Translations under genes and position numbers: made by a program
Part shown: positions 6,595 through 15,609 of the stretch, piece by piece
Numbering within the stretch: position 1 is the stretch's first letter
How the letters are laid out: each line of letters begins with the position of its first letter
Assembly (NCBI RefSeq): GCF_025447595.1
Contig: NZ_JAOEJU010000015.1
Span: forward strand, 62,001 to 126,000
From: Pseudomonas koreensis
GTDB lineage: Bacteria; Pseudomonadota; Gammaproteobacteria; Pseudomonadales; Pseudomonadaceae
DNA: 64,000 nucleotides
Direction: 5' to 3'
The notes under the pieces: model-generated
What the model was told of the DNA's origin: nothing
The model's database searches: none
The model's input: the letters and a program-made list of their open reading frames with translations, nothing else

Positions 6595-7344
6595 TTACGC
6601 TTCGGCAGTCAGTTTCTTCTGCTTGGCGCGGCGCGACATCATGTTCAGCACTTCAATCGCAGCCGAGAACGCCATGGCGGCATACACATAACCTTTCGGT
6701 ACGTGGGCGCCGAAGCCTTCGGCGATCAGCGTCATACCGATCATGATCAGGAAGCCCAGAGCCAGCATCACCACCGTCGGGTTGTCGTTGATGAACTTGG
6801 CCAGCGGGTCGGCTGCGAACAGCATCACCAGCACCGAGACAACAACCGCGATCACCATGATTGGCAAGTGTTCGGTCATGCCGACCGCCGTAATGATGCT
6901 GTCGATCGAGAACACCATGTCCAGCATCAGGATCTGCCCGATGGCGGCAGCGAAGCCCAAGGTCACTTTAGACGTAGCGGTCTTCGGATCTTCCGGTGCC
7001 GGGTCCATGCTGTGATGGATCTCCGTGGTGGCTTTCCACAACAGGAACAGGCCGCCGGCGATCAGGATCATGTCCTTCCAGGAGAACGCGTGGCCGAGGA
7101 TCTCGATAACCGGCGCGGTCAGCTGAACGATGAACGCGATGGTGCTCAACAAGGCCAGACGCATGATCAGCGCCATGCCGATCCCCAGACGACGGGCTTT
7201 CTGCCGGTACTGCTCGGGCAGTTTGTTGGTCAGGATCGAGATAAAGATCAGGTTATCGATGCCGAGCACGATTTCCATCACTACCAGCGTGGCCAAGGCA
7301 ATCCAGGCGGTCGGGCTGGCGGCGAGTTCTAACAGATATTCCAT
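6595..7344 (-). CDS. TerC-family integral membrane protein
   Basis: The 249-residue protein has about seven hydrophobic segments. The TerC marks VMEIVLGIDNLIFI (residues about 22-35) and a second acidic motif LDMVFSIDSI in the middle are present. Members are linked to metal ion handling (manganese efflux in several bacteria) at the inner membrane. A charged, Lys-rich C-terminal tail ends the protein. It lies just downstream of the small lipoprotein gene at 7374-7613 on the same strand (29-nt gap). No riboswitch was recognised in that short gap. Confidence 0.85.
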   Translation of the reverse strand: MEYLLELAASPTAWIALATLVVMEIVLGIDNLIFISILTNKLPEQYRQKARRLGIGMALIMRLALLSTIAFIVQLTAPVIEILGHAFSWKDMILIAGGLFLLWKATTEIHHSMDPAPEDPKTATSKVTLGFAAAIGQILMLDMVFSIDSIITAVGMTEHLPIMVIAVVVSVLVMLFAADPLAKFINDNPTVVMLALGFLIMIGMTLIAEGFGAHVPKGYVYAAMAFSAAIEVLNMMSRRAKQKKLTAEA

Positions 7345-7373
7345 GGGTCAGTCCTGACTCTGTGTAAGACGGT

Positions 7374-7613
7374 TTAGATTTCCTGGGAGGACGATTCGGA
7401 TTTTTCTTCGTCGTCTTTCGGTTCTTTCTTGCTGATCAAATTGCCGGTGGCATCGCTGAGGGCCTCTTCGGCAGCCTTGTGCGTGTCGTCGATGGCTTGC
7501 TTGGCCGCTTCAGCCGCCTGCCCCATCAGTTGCTGGGCGCTCTTTTCGGCCTGGTCGCAACCGGCCAATACCAGTAAAGACGCGATCAGTAACGCCGTAG
7601 TTTTTAGTTTCAT
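7374..7613 (-). CDS. Small lipoprotein
   Basis: The 79-residue protein has a clear lipobox (LVLAGC). The mature part is an Ala/Glu/Lys-rich helix (residues 23-60) ending in a charged Ser/Glu/Asp tail. It resembles small helical envelope lipoproteins. It is probably co-transcribed with the terC-like gene. Function unknown. Confidence 0.7.
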   Translation of the reverse strand: MKLKTTALLIASLLVLAGCDQAEKSAQQLMGQAAEAAKQAIDDTHKAAEEALSDATGNLISKKEPKDDEEKSESSSQEI

Positions 7614-7759
7614 GATGCTTCCCTCGATAGAACTGACAGCGCCGTACAGACCGGCCGTCGATGGCTGGGCATTCTAGGGAGACAAATACTTCAGGAAAAT
7701 TCGTATTTTTAGCGGCTATACTTCGATTTATACGAACTGTATTTGACGGACCGAACCCC

Positions 7760-8659
7760 ATGCTCAATTACCGACAACTGCACTACTTTTGGGTGGTGGC
7801 CAAGACCGGCAGCATCGTGCGCGCCTGCGAGCAACTGAACCTGACGCCGCAGACCATCAGCGGGCAGATTTCCCTGCTCGAACAGACCTACGGCATCGAG
7901 TTGTTTCAACGGGTCGGCCGCCAGCTTGAGCTCACCGAAGCCGGGCGTCAGGCCCTGCCCTATGCCGAGCAGATGTTCCAGCTCGGCGGCGAACTGGAGC
8001 TGATGCTGCGCGCCCAGCCCAATGAACAGCAGATCCTGTTCCGGGTCGGCGTGGCGGACGTGGTGCCCAAATCCATCGTCTATCGCCTGATCGCGCCGAC
8101 CATGGAGTTGAGCGAACCACTGCGCATCACCTGCCGCGAAGACAAACTCGAGCGCCTGCTGGCGGATCTGGCGATCCAGCGCCTGGACCTGGTGATCTCC
8201 GACAGCCCGATGCCCTCGCACCTGGACATCAAGGGCTACAGCCAGAAACTCGGCGAATGCGGAATCAGTTTTTTCGCCACCGCCGAACTGGCAGCGCAAT
8301 ACGGTCAGGATTTCCCGCGCAGCCTGCACGGTGCGCCGCTGTTGATCCCCGGCGCGGAAACCGTAGTACGCAGCCGCTTGCAGCGCTGGTTCGCCGAACA
8401 GCAGATTCAGCCGAGGATTGTCGGGGAGTTCGATGACAGCGCCTTGATGCAGGCGTTCGGCCAGTCCGGCAGCGGGATTTTCATCGGCCCGAGCGTGATT
8501 GCCGATGAGGTGAAACGCCAGTACGGCGTCGAGTTGATCGGCCAGACCGATGCGGTGAGCGAGTCGTTCTACGCGATCTCGGTGGAGCGCAAGGTCAAGC
8601 ACCCCGGCATCAAAGCGATTACCGAAGGTGCCCGACGCGAGCTGTTTACAGCGTTTTAA
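7760..8659 (+). CDS. nhaR: LysR-family activator, NhaR type
   Basis: The 299-residue regulator has an N-terminal winged helix-turn-helix (QLHYFWVVAKTGSIVRAC, then LTPQTISGQISLLEQ) that closely matches NhaR, followed by a substrate-sensing domain. NhaR activates Na+/H+ antiporter genes in enterobacteria; no antiporter gene is nearby, so the target here is unknown. I chose ATG 7760 because the LysR helix follows directly; upstream in-frame sequence reads into the divergent promoter. Its end overlaps the convergent MFS gene by 4 nt. Confidence 0.85.
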   Translation: MLNYRQLHYFWVVAKTGSIVRACEQLNLTPQTISGQISLLEQTYGIELFQRVGRQLELTEAGRQALPYAEQMFQLGGELELMLRAQPNEQQILFRVGVADVVPKSIVYRLIAPTMELSEPLRITCREDKLERLLADLAIQRLDLVISDSPMPSHLDIKGYSQKLGECGISFFATAELAAQYGQDFPRSLHGAPLLIPGAETVVRSRLQRWFAEQQIQPRIVGEFDDSALMQAFGQSGSGIFIGPSVIADEVKRQYGVELIGQTDAVSESFYAISVERKVKHPGIKAITEGARRELFTAF

Positions 8660-9816
8660 GCCGGCGCGCAGACGTCGCGCGGCTTGAGCACCATCAGCAC
8701 CATGGCGAGGAAGATCGACAGCAGAATGAACCCGGCCGCGGCGAAGCCCACAAAGCCCAGACCGGCACTGTCGATCACTCGACCGCCAATGATCGCGCCC
8801 AGACCAATCCCGAGGTTGGCCCCGGCTATGTTCAGCGACGCGGCGAAGGCCGGCGCCTCAGGAGCTGCCTTCATCAAGCGCACGTGGCTGACCAGGAATA
8901 ACGCCGCCTGGGTCACGCCCCAGATACCCATCGCCGCCGCCAGACCCAGCGACGAGTTGATGTTCGGCACCAGCGCCACCATCCCGGGGATCATGAACGC
9001 GCAGAACATCACCGAAGCCATCAGCGGATGGCGATCCACCGCACGACCGCCCAGCGAGTTACCGATCAGACCGACCGCGCCAAAGCCCATCAGACACCAG
9101 CCGACCACGGTGCCATTGAAGCCGGCCAGACGCTCAAGGATGTCCGCCAGATAGGTGTAGGCGGTGAACATGCCGCTGAACACCAGGATCGACAGCAGCA
9201 CATGGCCGAGCATCAGCGGGCTGCGCAGGATCTTGAACTGCGAAGCGAAACTGACCTGATGCTGGTGCAGGCTGGTTTTCGGCAGATAGACAAACAGCAG
9301 CAGCGCCTTGGCGAACGCGATCACCGCCAGAATGGCAAAAGCACTGCGCCAGCCGAACGCATCGGAAATCAGCGTGCCGACCGGAATCCCGAACACGGTG
9401 GCGCAGACAATGCCGAAGCCGATCTTGGCGATTGCGCGACCGGCGAAGTCCGGGCCGACGATGTCCACCGCCGTTTCACTGGCCAGCGCCCAGAACACCG
9501 GCAGCCCCAGCGCCGGGATCAGCCGGGCAATCGCCATGACCCAGATGTTCGGCGCCAGTGCCGCCACGGTATTGGCCAGACCGAACATGATCAGGATGGT
9601 GATGAACAGTTTGCGGCGCTCGAAGCGGGCGAAATATGCGGTCAAGAATGGGCCGAACATCGCCACGGTGAAAGCGAATAGAGTCACCAGCAGCCCGGCC
9701 TGCGGGATGGTGACGGCCAGGTCGCGAGCAATCGCCGGCAGCAGGCCGACGATGACGAACTCCGTGGTCAGCACCGTGAACCCGGCGGCAGACAACAGAA
9801 GGATGGGCAACAGCAT
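8656..9816 (-). CDS. MFS transporter (DHA1 family)
   Basis: The 386-residue protein has 12 predicted membrane helices and a typical first-half motif A region (AYFARFERRKLFI). ATG 9816 is favoured by GGAG 6 nt upstream. The sequence starts directly with the first helix (LLPILLLSAAGFTVL). The best resemblance is to sugar or drug efflux members such as the YdhP/AraJ group; the substrate cannot be told. It is convergent with nhaR. Confidence 0.85.
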   Translation of the reverse strand: MLLPILLLSAAGFTVLTTEFVIVGLLPAIARDLAVTIPQAGLLVTLFAFTVAMFGPFLTAYFARFERRKLFITILIMFGLANTVAALAPNIWVMAIARLIPALGLPVFWALASETAVDIVGPDFAGRAIAKIGFGIVCATVFGIPVGTLISDAFGWRSAFAILAVIAFAKALLLFVYLPKTSLHQHQVSFASQFKILRSPLMLGHVLLSILVFSGMFTAYTYLADILERLAGFNGTVVGWCLMGFGAVGLIGNSLGGRAVDRHPLMASVMFCAFMIPGMVALVPNINSSLGLAAAMGIWGVTQAALFLVSHVRLMKAAPEAPAFAASLNIAGANLGIGLGAIIGGRVIDSAGLGFVGFAAAGFILLSIFLAMVLMVLKPRDVCAPA

Positions 9817-10154
9817 GAGGAACTCCAGCAAAACGACGACACCAGCGCTGACCCGAGGGCCCGCCGGCAGAACTTGAAAATAAGGATGCGCAATCTTAAC
9901 AGAGTGTTTCCCGAGTGACTTGCACAAACCTGTCTAAGTTGCAGAGGGATCCGGTGGCAGATCGTCACAGGTCTGAAGGATCCGGACGACGCTGTGATAA
10001 AGTCCGCGCCCTGCAAAACGTACACCCTGTTCAGCCACCCGTTTAACGGTGTGACTGTCGCGTCAGTCCTTTCGGTTCGTGTCTGTGGCCTGCCCCCGAT
10101 TCATCGCCCGGATCACGCAACCTTGCACCCTATAAAAAAACCAGAGATGCCGTT
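9817..10154. other. Intergenic region upstream of sstT and the MFS gene
   Basis: No gene is seen. Two copies of GGATCCGG (9947-9954 and 9978-9985) lie 31 bp apart, about three helical turns, which would suit a dimeric regulator. Nearer sstT there are small inverted repeats (near 10036-10052, and GACTG / CAGTC at about 10050-10070) in what is probably the sstT leader. Confidence 0.4.
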
Positions 10155-11387
10155 ATGACCGCTTCATCCCCTTCTCTATTGCAACGTCTTAAAAGCCTCA
10201 GCCTGGTCACGCAGATCCTGATCGGCCTGATTGCCGGCATCGCCCTCGCGCTGTTCGCGCCGGAGGCGGCCAAAGGCACGGCCTTCATCGGCAAGGTGTT
10301 CGTCTCGGCCCTGAAAGCCGTGGCACCGATCCTGGTGTTCGTGCTGGTCATGGCGTCGATTGCCAACCACAAGCACGGCCAGGAAACCCACATCCGGCCG
10401 ATCCTGTTCCTGTATCTGCTGGGCACCTTCGCCGCTGCCGTGGTCGCGGTGATTGCCAGCATGATGTTCCCGTCGCATCTGGTGCTGTCCACCGACAACA
10501 TCGCGGTAAGCGCCCCGGGCGGCATCAGTGAAGTGCTGCAAAGCCTGTTGCTGAGCGTGGTCGACAACCCGGTGAGCGCACTGATGAATGCCAACTTCAT
10601 CGGCATTCTGGCCTGGGCCATCGGCATGGGCGTGGCGATCCGGCACGCCGGCGACACCACCCGCGAAGTGGTCAGCGACCTGTCCAACGGCGTGACCCTG
10701 ATCGTGCGCGTGGTGATTCGCTTCGCGCCGCTGGGGATTTTCGGTCTGGTGGCCTCGACCCTGGCCACCTCCGGTTTCGGCGCGCTGGTCGGTTACGCGC
10801 ACCTGCTGGCGGTTTTGCTGGGTTGCATGCTGTTCGTCGCGCTGGTGATGAACCCGTTGATCGTGTTCTGGAAGCTGCGTCGCAACCCGTACCCGCTGAC
10901 GCTCCAGTGCCTGCGTGAAAGCGGTATCACCGCGTTCTTCACCCGCAGCTCGGCGGCGAACATTCCGGTCAACCTGGAATTGAGCAAGCGCCTGGGCCTG
11001 CATGAAGACACCTACTCGGTATCGATTCCGCTCGGCGCCACCATCAACATGGCCGGTGCGTCGATCACCATCACCGTGCTGACCCTCGCGGCCGTGCACA
11101 CCCTGGGCATTGCCGTGGACATCCCGACTGCGATCCTGCTCAGCGTCGTCGCCGCGATCTGCGCCTGCGGTGCGTCGGGCGTGGCCGGTGGCTCGCTGCT
11201 GCTGATTCCGCTGGCGTGCAGCCTGTTCGGCATCCCGAGCGAAATCGCCATGCAGGTGGTGGCAGTCGGTTTCATCATCGGCGTGCTGCAGGATTCGGCC
11301 GAGACGGCGCTGAATTCCTCCACCGACGTGCTGTTCACCGCCGCCGCGTGCCTGGGCGAAGGGCAAAAAAACCAGCGTCCGGCGTAA
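10155..11387 (+). CDS. sstT: Serine/threonine:Na+ symporter
   Basis: The 410-residue protein matches SstT across its length. Family marks include RSSAANIPVNLELSKRLGL and the re-entrant loop region SIPLGATINMAGA. It belongs to the dicarboxylate/amino acid:cation symporter family and imports L-serine and L-threonine with sodium at the inner membrane. The C-terminus ends in a short basic tail. A strong bidirectional terminator follows. Confidence 0.93.
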   Translation: MTASSPSLLQRLKSLSLVTQILIGLIAGIALALFAPEAAKGTAFIGKVFVSALKAVAPILVFVLVMASIANHKHGQETHIRPILFLYLLGTFAAAVVAVIASMMFPSHLVLSTDNIAVSAPGGISEVLQSLLLSVVDNPVSALMNANFIGILAWAIGMGVAIRHAGDTTREVVSDLSNGVTLIVRVVIRFAPLGIFGLVASTLATSGFGALVGYAHLLAVLLGCMLFVALVMNPLIVFWKLRRNPYPLTLQCLRESGITAFFTRSSAANIPVNLELSKRLGLHEDTYSVSIPLGATINMAGASITITVLTLAAVHTLGIAVDIPTAILLSVVAAICACGASGVAGGSLLLIPLACSLFGIPSEIAMQVVAVGFIIGVLQDSAETALNSSTDVLFTAAACLGEGQKNQRPA

Positions 11388-11401
11388 AAAACCGGCGCAA
11401 C

Positions 11402-11439
11402 AAAAAGCCCGCCAAGGCGCAAACCTTGGCGGGCTTTTT
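11402..11439. terminator. Bidirectional terminator
   Basis: 16-bp stem AAAAAGCCCGCCAAGG / CCTTGGCGGGCTTTTT between sstT and the convergent DUF1993 gene. Confidence 0.9.
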
Positions 11440-11451
11440 GTTGCGGAACGT

Positions 11452-11961
11452 TTAGAACGCGCCCATGTAATCGCGCTTGCCCACTTCCACACCGTTATGA
11501 CGCAGCAGTGCGTAGGTGGTGGTGACGTGGAAGAAGAACTGCGGCAGGCCGTAGCTCAGCAGGTAAGCCTGACCACTGAAGCGCTTCTCTTTCGGAGTGC
11601 CCGGACGAGTCACGATCTCGATGCCTTCCTTGCCATTGATCTGCTCTGGCTTGATCTCGCCGATGAAGGCCAGAACCTTGGCGATCAGCGCTTGCAGCTC
11701 GGCGAAGGTGGTTTCGGTGTCGTCATATTTCGGAATTTCGATTTCGGCCAGACGCGAGGACACGCCTTTGGCGAAGTCCACGGCGATCTGCACCTGACGC
11801 ACCAGCGGGAACATGTCCGGGTACAGACGCGCTTGCAGGAAGGCGTTCGGGTCGATGTTTTTCTCGGTGGCGTGGGCTTCAGCTTTTTTCAGCACATCGC
11901 TCACGGCGTTGAGCATTTGTTGGAAAACCGGGACGGATGCGGCGTACAGGGAAATGGTCAT
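11452..11961 (-). CDS. DUF1993 family protein
   Basis: The 169-residue soluble protein is of the DUF1993 type, recognised from its start (MTISLYAASVPVFQQML), the ARLYPDMFPL segment and the C-terminal YLLSYGLPQFFFHVTTTYALLR. The fold is a four-helix bundle related to DinB-like proteins. No catalytic residues can be assigned and the role is unknown. It is a single gene facing sstT. Confidence 0.85.
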   Translation of the reverse strand: MTISLYAASVPVFQQMLNAVSDVLKKAEAHATEKNIDPNAFLQARLYPDMFPLVRQVQIAVDFAKGVSSRLAEIEIPKYDDTETTFAELQALIAKVLAFIGEIKPEQINGKEGIEIVTRPGTPKEKRFSGQAYLLSYGLPQFFFHVTTTYALLRHNGVEVGKRDYMGAF

Positions 11962-12087
11962 GGCAGTCTCACGTGGTGGCTGGGTGAATCGTGGGGGCGA
12001 TTATAGCCATGCTCGCATGGCGGCGCGGCTTGTCTTTTATCCAGCAAGGATTAGGCTAGGCGCCTTCGACTGCAGAGGGAACGCGCG

Positions 12088-12738
12088 ATGACCACAGAAT
12101 TTGAAACCAGCTCCGACGAACCACGGCTCAACGCCACGGAAATCCGCATTCTGGGCTCGTTGATCGAGAAACAGGCCACCAGCCCGGAAACCTACCCGTT
12201 GACCCTCAACGCGCTGGTGCTGGCCTGCAACCAGAAAACCAGCCGGGAACCGGTGATGAACCTGACCCAGGGCCAGGTCGGCCAGAGCCTGCGCGCCCTC
12301 GAAAGCCGCGGGTTCGCCAAACTGGTGATGGGCAGTCGCGCCGACCGCTGGGAGCACAAGGTCGACAAGACGCTGGAGCTGGTGCCGGCGCAATTGATCC
12401 TGACCGGCTTGATGTTCCTGCGCGGCCCGCAGACCGTCAACGAACTGCTGACCCGCAGCGGTCGCATGCATGAGTTCGAAGATGCCGAGCAAGTGGTGCA
12501 TCAGCTGGAACGCCTGATCGCACGGGAACTGGCGGTGTTGATTCCGCGTCAGGCCGGCCAGCGCGAAGATCGCTACACCCACGCGCTGGGCGATCCGGCG
12601 GACATCGAGGCGATTATCGCGGCGCGGCAGAACCCGAGTGATCGCGGGGCTGCCAGCGGCGTGTCAGTGGAGCGCATCGAAGAGCTGGAAGCGCGGATTG
12701 CTGCGCTGGAAGAGCGTCTGGCCCGCCTCGAAGAATAA
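12088..12738 (+). CDS. YceH / DUF480 family protein
   Basis: The 216-residue protein has two winged-helix domains. Family marks are LNATEIRILGSLIEKQATSP at the start and LTLNALVLACNQKTSREPV. The C-terminal 30 residues form a short coiled coil (EELEARIAALEERLARLEE). Members are conserved in proteobacteria but uncharacterised; DNA binding is suggested by the fold. It is convergent with the cupin gene. Confidence 0.88.
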   Translation: MTTEFETSSDEPRLNATEIRILGSLIEKQATSPETYPLTLNALVLACNQKTSREPVMNLTQGQVGQSLRALESRGFAKLVMGSRADRWEHKVDKTLELVPAQLILTGLMFLRGPQTVNELLTRSGRMHEFEDAEQVVHQLERLIARELAVLIPRQAGQREDRYTHALGDPADIEAIIAARQNPSDRGAASGVSVERIEELEARIAALEERLARLEE

Positions 12739-12754
12739 GCGCACCGGGGCGGCG

Positions 12755-13273
12755 TTATTCGCCGTCCCAGTAATCCACGCCGTCCGCTTGCCGCGCTACC
12801 GCGACAAATCCCGAGGCATTGCCTTCGGCATCGATGCTGAAGTTGTCCATCACCGCGTATTTGTTCGAGTCCGGGTACTCGCAGATTTCCGGTTGCTGCT
12901 GGGTGCTGACTGCCAGATAGCGCAGCTCCGCAGCACTGGTGTTGATGATCTGATGCGCCGCTTCCGGGCCGCCCGGTGGGCAGGCAATAACGTCGCCGGC
13001 GCGGATCGGGAAACGTTCGGCGCCCAAGCGCACCTCCCCTTCCCCGGCCACCACGTAGAACATTTCCTCATTGACCCGATGACTGTGAAACGGACTGCCG
13101 CGCATGCCCGGCGGCAGCGCATAAAGTCGATAACCCAGCTTCTGTGCACCCAGTTGCTGGCCGACCCGGGCCAGACGCTGGTGATAGCGCCCGGCGGTTT
13201 CGCCTTCGGGAGACAGGGCTTCGGGGAGTGGTTCGAGTTCGACGTCATTCAGGTTGAGAATGGGCGGATGCAT
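12755..13273 (-). CDS. Cupin-domain protein
   Basis: The 172-residue protein carries a single cupin. The first metal motif region reads PFHSHRVNEEMFYVVAGEGEV (His, His, Glu) and the second is near CPPGGPEAAHQIIN. ATG 13273 has GAGG upstream; the longer frame reads into a REP element and is rejected. It is probably a small-molecule binding or isomerase/dioxygenase-like enzyme; the substrate is unknown. Confidence 0.8.
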   Translation of the reverse strand: MHPPILNLNDVELEPLPEALSPEGETAGRYHQRLARVGQQLGAQKLGYRLYALPPGMRGSPFHSHRVNEEMFYVVAGEGEVRLGAERFPIRAGDVIACPPGGPEAAHQIINTSAAELRYLAVSTQQQPEICEYPDSNKYAVMDNFSIDAEGNASGFVAVARQADGVDYWDGE

Positions 13274-13363
13274 GCAAACCTCGGTTTTTTGTGATGGGCA
13301 AGTCTGTGCTTGCTGATCCGGCAGTATAGGCAAACTGTTCGGATCAAAAACCATGTCGCGGCC

Positions 13364-13428
13364 TTCGCGAGCAAGCTCGCTCCCACATTGAAATGCATTT
13401 CCACTGTGGGAGCGAGCTTGCTCGCGAA
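13364..13428. repeat. REPIN (inverted REP pair)
   Basis: Two REP copies in opposite orientation (13364-13387, 13405-13428), each with the core GGGAGCGAGCTTGCTCGCGA, lie between the cupin and dehydrogenase genes with only 17 bp between them. Confidence 0.9.
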
Positions 13429-13461
13429 AAAGACCGATCAGGCACCGCCTCTCCAAGCCTT

Positions 13462-14280
13462 TTAGCTACGGGCAAACGCCACCGCTGCATCGAACTGCTC
13501 AACCGTCGGCCGCACGCCGGTGTACAGCACGAACTGCTCCAGCGCCTGGATCGCGATCACTTCCAGCCCGGTGATCACCTTTTTACCTTCTGCTCGGCCG
13601 CGCACAATCAGCGGGGTTTCCGAGGGGATCGCCACCACATCGAAAACGGTGTCGGCAGACTTGATCACATCCACCTCAAAAGAAAGCTGACCCGCTTCAG
13701 GGCCGCCGTCCATCCCGACCGGAGTCACGTTGATCAGCATCTGCGGACGCTCGCCGCCCAGTTCCGCCTGCCATCGATAGCCCAGGGAATCCGCCAGCGC
13801 ACGGCCGGAGCGCTCGTTGCGAGCGATGATCAAACCGTTTTTGTAACCGCCATCGCGCAAGGCACTGGCCACAGCCTTGGCCATGCCGCCGCTGCCGCGC
13901 AGGGCAAAAGTCGTGTCCTTCGGCACCGCGTGGGTTTCCAGCAACTGAGCGATGGCAATGTAATCGGTGTTGTAGGCCTTGAGATGGCCGTTGGTGTTGA
14001 CGATGGTGTTGATCGACTGGATCGCCGCCGCCGAGGCATCCAGCTCATCGACCAGCGCAATGCTGGCTTCCTTGAACGGCATCGACACCCCGCAACCGCG
14101 AATCCCCAGCGCGCGGATCCCACCGACGGCACCCGGCAGATCCTGGCTGCTGAATGCCTTGTAGTAGAAATTCAGGCCCAGTTGTTCATACAAATGGTTA
14201 TGAAAACGCAGACCGAAATTCCCGGGACGCCCAGACAGGGACATGCACAATTGGGTGTCTTTGTTGGGGTTCATCTGCAT
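13462..14280 (-). CDS. Shikimate 5-dehydrogenase-like protein
   Basis: The 272-residue protein is related to AroE/YdiB. It has the substrate lobe (SMPFKEA contains the Lys that aligns with the catalytic Lys; INTIVN follows) and a Rossmann part with GSGGMAKAV as the dinucleotide loop. ATG 14280 has AAGGAG at 6 nt. It is likely a paralogue rather than the main AroE, because Pseudomonas carries several shikimate dehydrogenase homologues; the true substrate may be quinate or another cyclitol acid. Confidence 0.8.
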   Translation of the reverse strand: MQMNPNKDTQLCMSLSGRPGNFGLRFHNHLYEQLGLNFYYKAFSSQDLPGAVGGIRALGIRGCGVSMPFKEASIALVDELDASAAAIQSINTIVNTNGHLKAYNTDYIAIAQLLETHAVPKDTTFALRGSGGMAKAVASALRDGGYKNGLIIARNERSGRALADSLGYRWQAELGGERPQMLINVTPVGMDGGPEAGQLSFEVDVIKSADTVFDVVAIPSETPLIVRGRAEGKKVITGLEVIAIQALEQFVLYTGVRPTVEQFDAAVAFARS

Positions 14281-14534
14281 GGGAGGCTCCTTCGAATGCA
14301 CTTTCGGATGGACGGGATTAGCCAGCCCATCGGGTTCTGAACGATCATGAGTCGGTCTGTTCCGGGCATCACAGCCGATGCCGGAAATCCGGTAAACAAA
14401 CCGGTACAGACCTTACACAAAATTTACCTAGCGGCCGTGCTGTTTTTCAAAATGTTGCTGTCTTAGAAGTATCCCCGCGCCATCCCGAGCCTGTTGCAGG
14501 CCCGGACGCCGGGTCGAAGAACCGAGGAATTATC

Positions 14535-14885
14535 ATGATTCGTAAACTCCCCATCGTGGCCTTGTTGATTGGTGCATTCGCGATCACGGGTCAGGCAGAA
14601 GCCCACGGCGGTGGCTGGCAGGGCCCGGCGGTATTTGGTGCGATCGTCGGCTCGGCCATCATCGGCTCGGCGCTCATCAACCAGGATCGGCCGGTGTACG
14701 TCCAACAGCCTGTTTACGCTCAACCGGCACCGGTCTACGTGCAGCAACCGCCGCCACCGGTCTACTACCAGCCGGCCCCGGTCTATGTGCAGCAACCGGT
14801 CTACGTCCAACCGGCCCCGGTCTATTACGGCCCGCCGCGCGGTTATTACGGCCGGCCACACTATTACGGTGGCCCGCGCTGGTAA
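14535..14885 (+). CDS. Secreted Pro/Tyr/Gln-rich repeat protein
   Basis: The 116-residue protein starts after GAGGAA. A signal peptide (about 1-23, ending QAEA) and a Gly-rich hydrophobic segment (GAIVGSAIIGSALI) precede a low-complexity C-terminal half. That half is built of PVYVQQP and QPAPVY units and ends in Tyr/Gly-rich sequence. It is likely a small envelope or surface protein. No enzyme motif is seen. A terminator follows. Confidence 0.7.
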   Translation: MIRKLPIVALLIGAFAITGQAEAHGGGWQGPAVFGAIVGSAIIGSALINQDRPVYVQQPVYAQPAPVYVQQPPPPVYYQPAPVYVQQPVYVQPAPVYYGPPRGYYGRPHYYGGPRW

Positions 14886-14895
14886 CCGGCAAACG

Positions 14896-14925
14896 AAGCC
14901 CCGCTTGATAGCGGGGCTTTTTATT
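14896..14925 (+). terminator. Terminator
   Basis: AAGCCCCGC / GCGGGGCTT stem followed by TTTATT, 10 nt after the preceding stop. Confidence 0.85.
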
Positions 14926-15129
14926 GTCTGCGGGAAAGCCAACCGTCCGTCGGCCAAGGTCTGAAAAAATCTCGCCAAGGTCGCTATGGAGACAGTTCGA
15001 AACGTTAAAGTCGGCATGATGGACTCGACCGTCGGGGGCAAAACACAAACGGTCATCTATTTGTCATGACGGAACCGCACTCTGAATCCGTCCGCATACA
15101 ACAGGTTGATAACAACAAGGACGACTTGA

Positions 15130-15324
15130 ATGCCTACACAGAATCCGCACCGCATCGTCGGTTTATGCACCTCGAGCAAGGTCTACAACGCCCTGACCGA
15201 ACTCAAGCACCTGGAAGGCCACCGCACCGCGAAGTTTCTCTCGCTGCTGGCGGAAAACCTGGTGCGCAAGGGGTTTCTCAACGAACACGAGATCGTGCAC
15301 ATGCTCGATCAAGTGGTGGATTGA
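15130..15324 (+). CDS. Small helical protein of unknown function
   Basis: The 64-residue protein has AAGGA 8 nt upstream. The sequence is compact and helical (KVYNALTELKHLEGHRTAKF, then a Leu-rich C-terminus ending MLDQVVD) without a signal. It looks like a small cytosolic regulator-type protein. I do not recognise a family. Confidence 0.6.
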   Translation: MPTQNPHRIVGLCTSSKVYNALTELKHLEGHRTAKFLSLLAENLVRKGFLNEHEIVHMLDQVVD

Positions 15325-15426
15325 GCCAGCCCTCACTGGCATCAATGACCACTATCGAAAGCGTTGATTGTCCCTGAAACGGACGAGTCCTTAAGGTAGC
15401 TCCATAGATTGATGGAGGTACTTCTC

Positions 15427-15609
15427 ATGGCTCAGGTTCAAATCATGTCCGTAATCGGCAGCGCCGTTCCCGCTCAACTCCGAGAGCTGGGATTGCTCGC
15501 CTGCTGGTATCTGGTGCGCGACGGCGAACCGGTCAGTGGGCCGCTCACTTCGTTGCCCGCCGCCCAGGCACTGTCACAGCAGATCGGCAAGACCCCCTTC
15601 AATGCCTAA
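15427..15609 (+). CDS. Small protein of unknown function
   Basis: The 60-residue product has GGAGG 8 nt before ATG 15427, so this start is preferred over ATGs 15 and 18 nt upstream. It contains a GLLACWYLVRDGEPVSGPLT segment and ends near the stop of the convergent exporter gene (4-nt overlap). It has no membrane helix and no known motif. Confidence 0.55.
   Translation: MAQVQIMSVIGSAVPAQLRELGLLACWYLVRDGEPVSGPLTSLPAAQALSQQIGKTPFNA

Noticed and set aside
13274..13456. Extension of the cupin frame through the REPIN
   Set aside because: ATG 13273 has a proper ribosome site and starts the cupin domain; the added residues are REP-derived.
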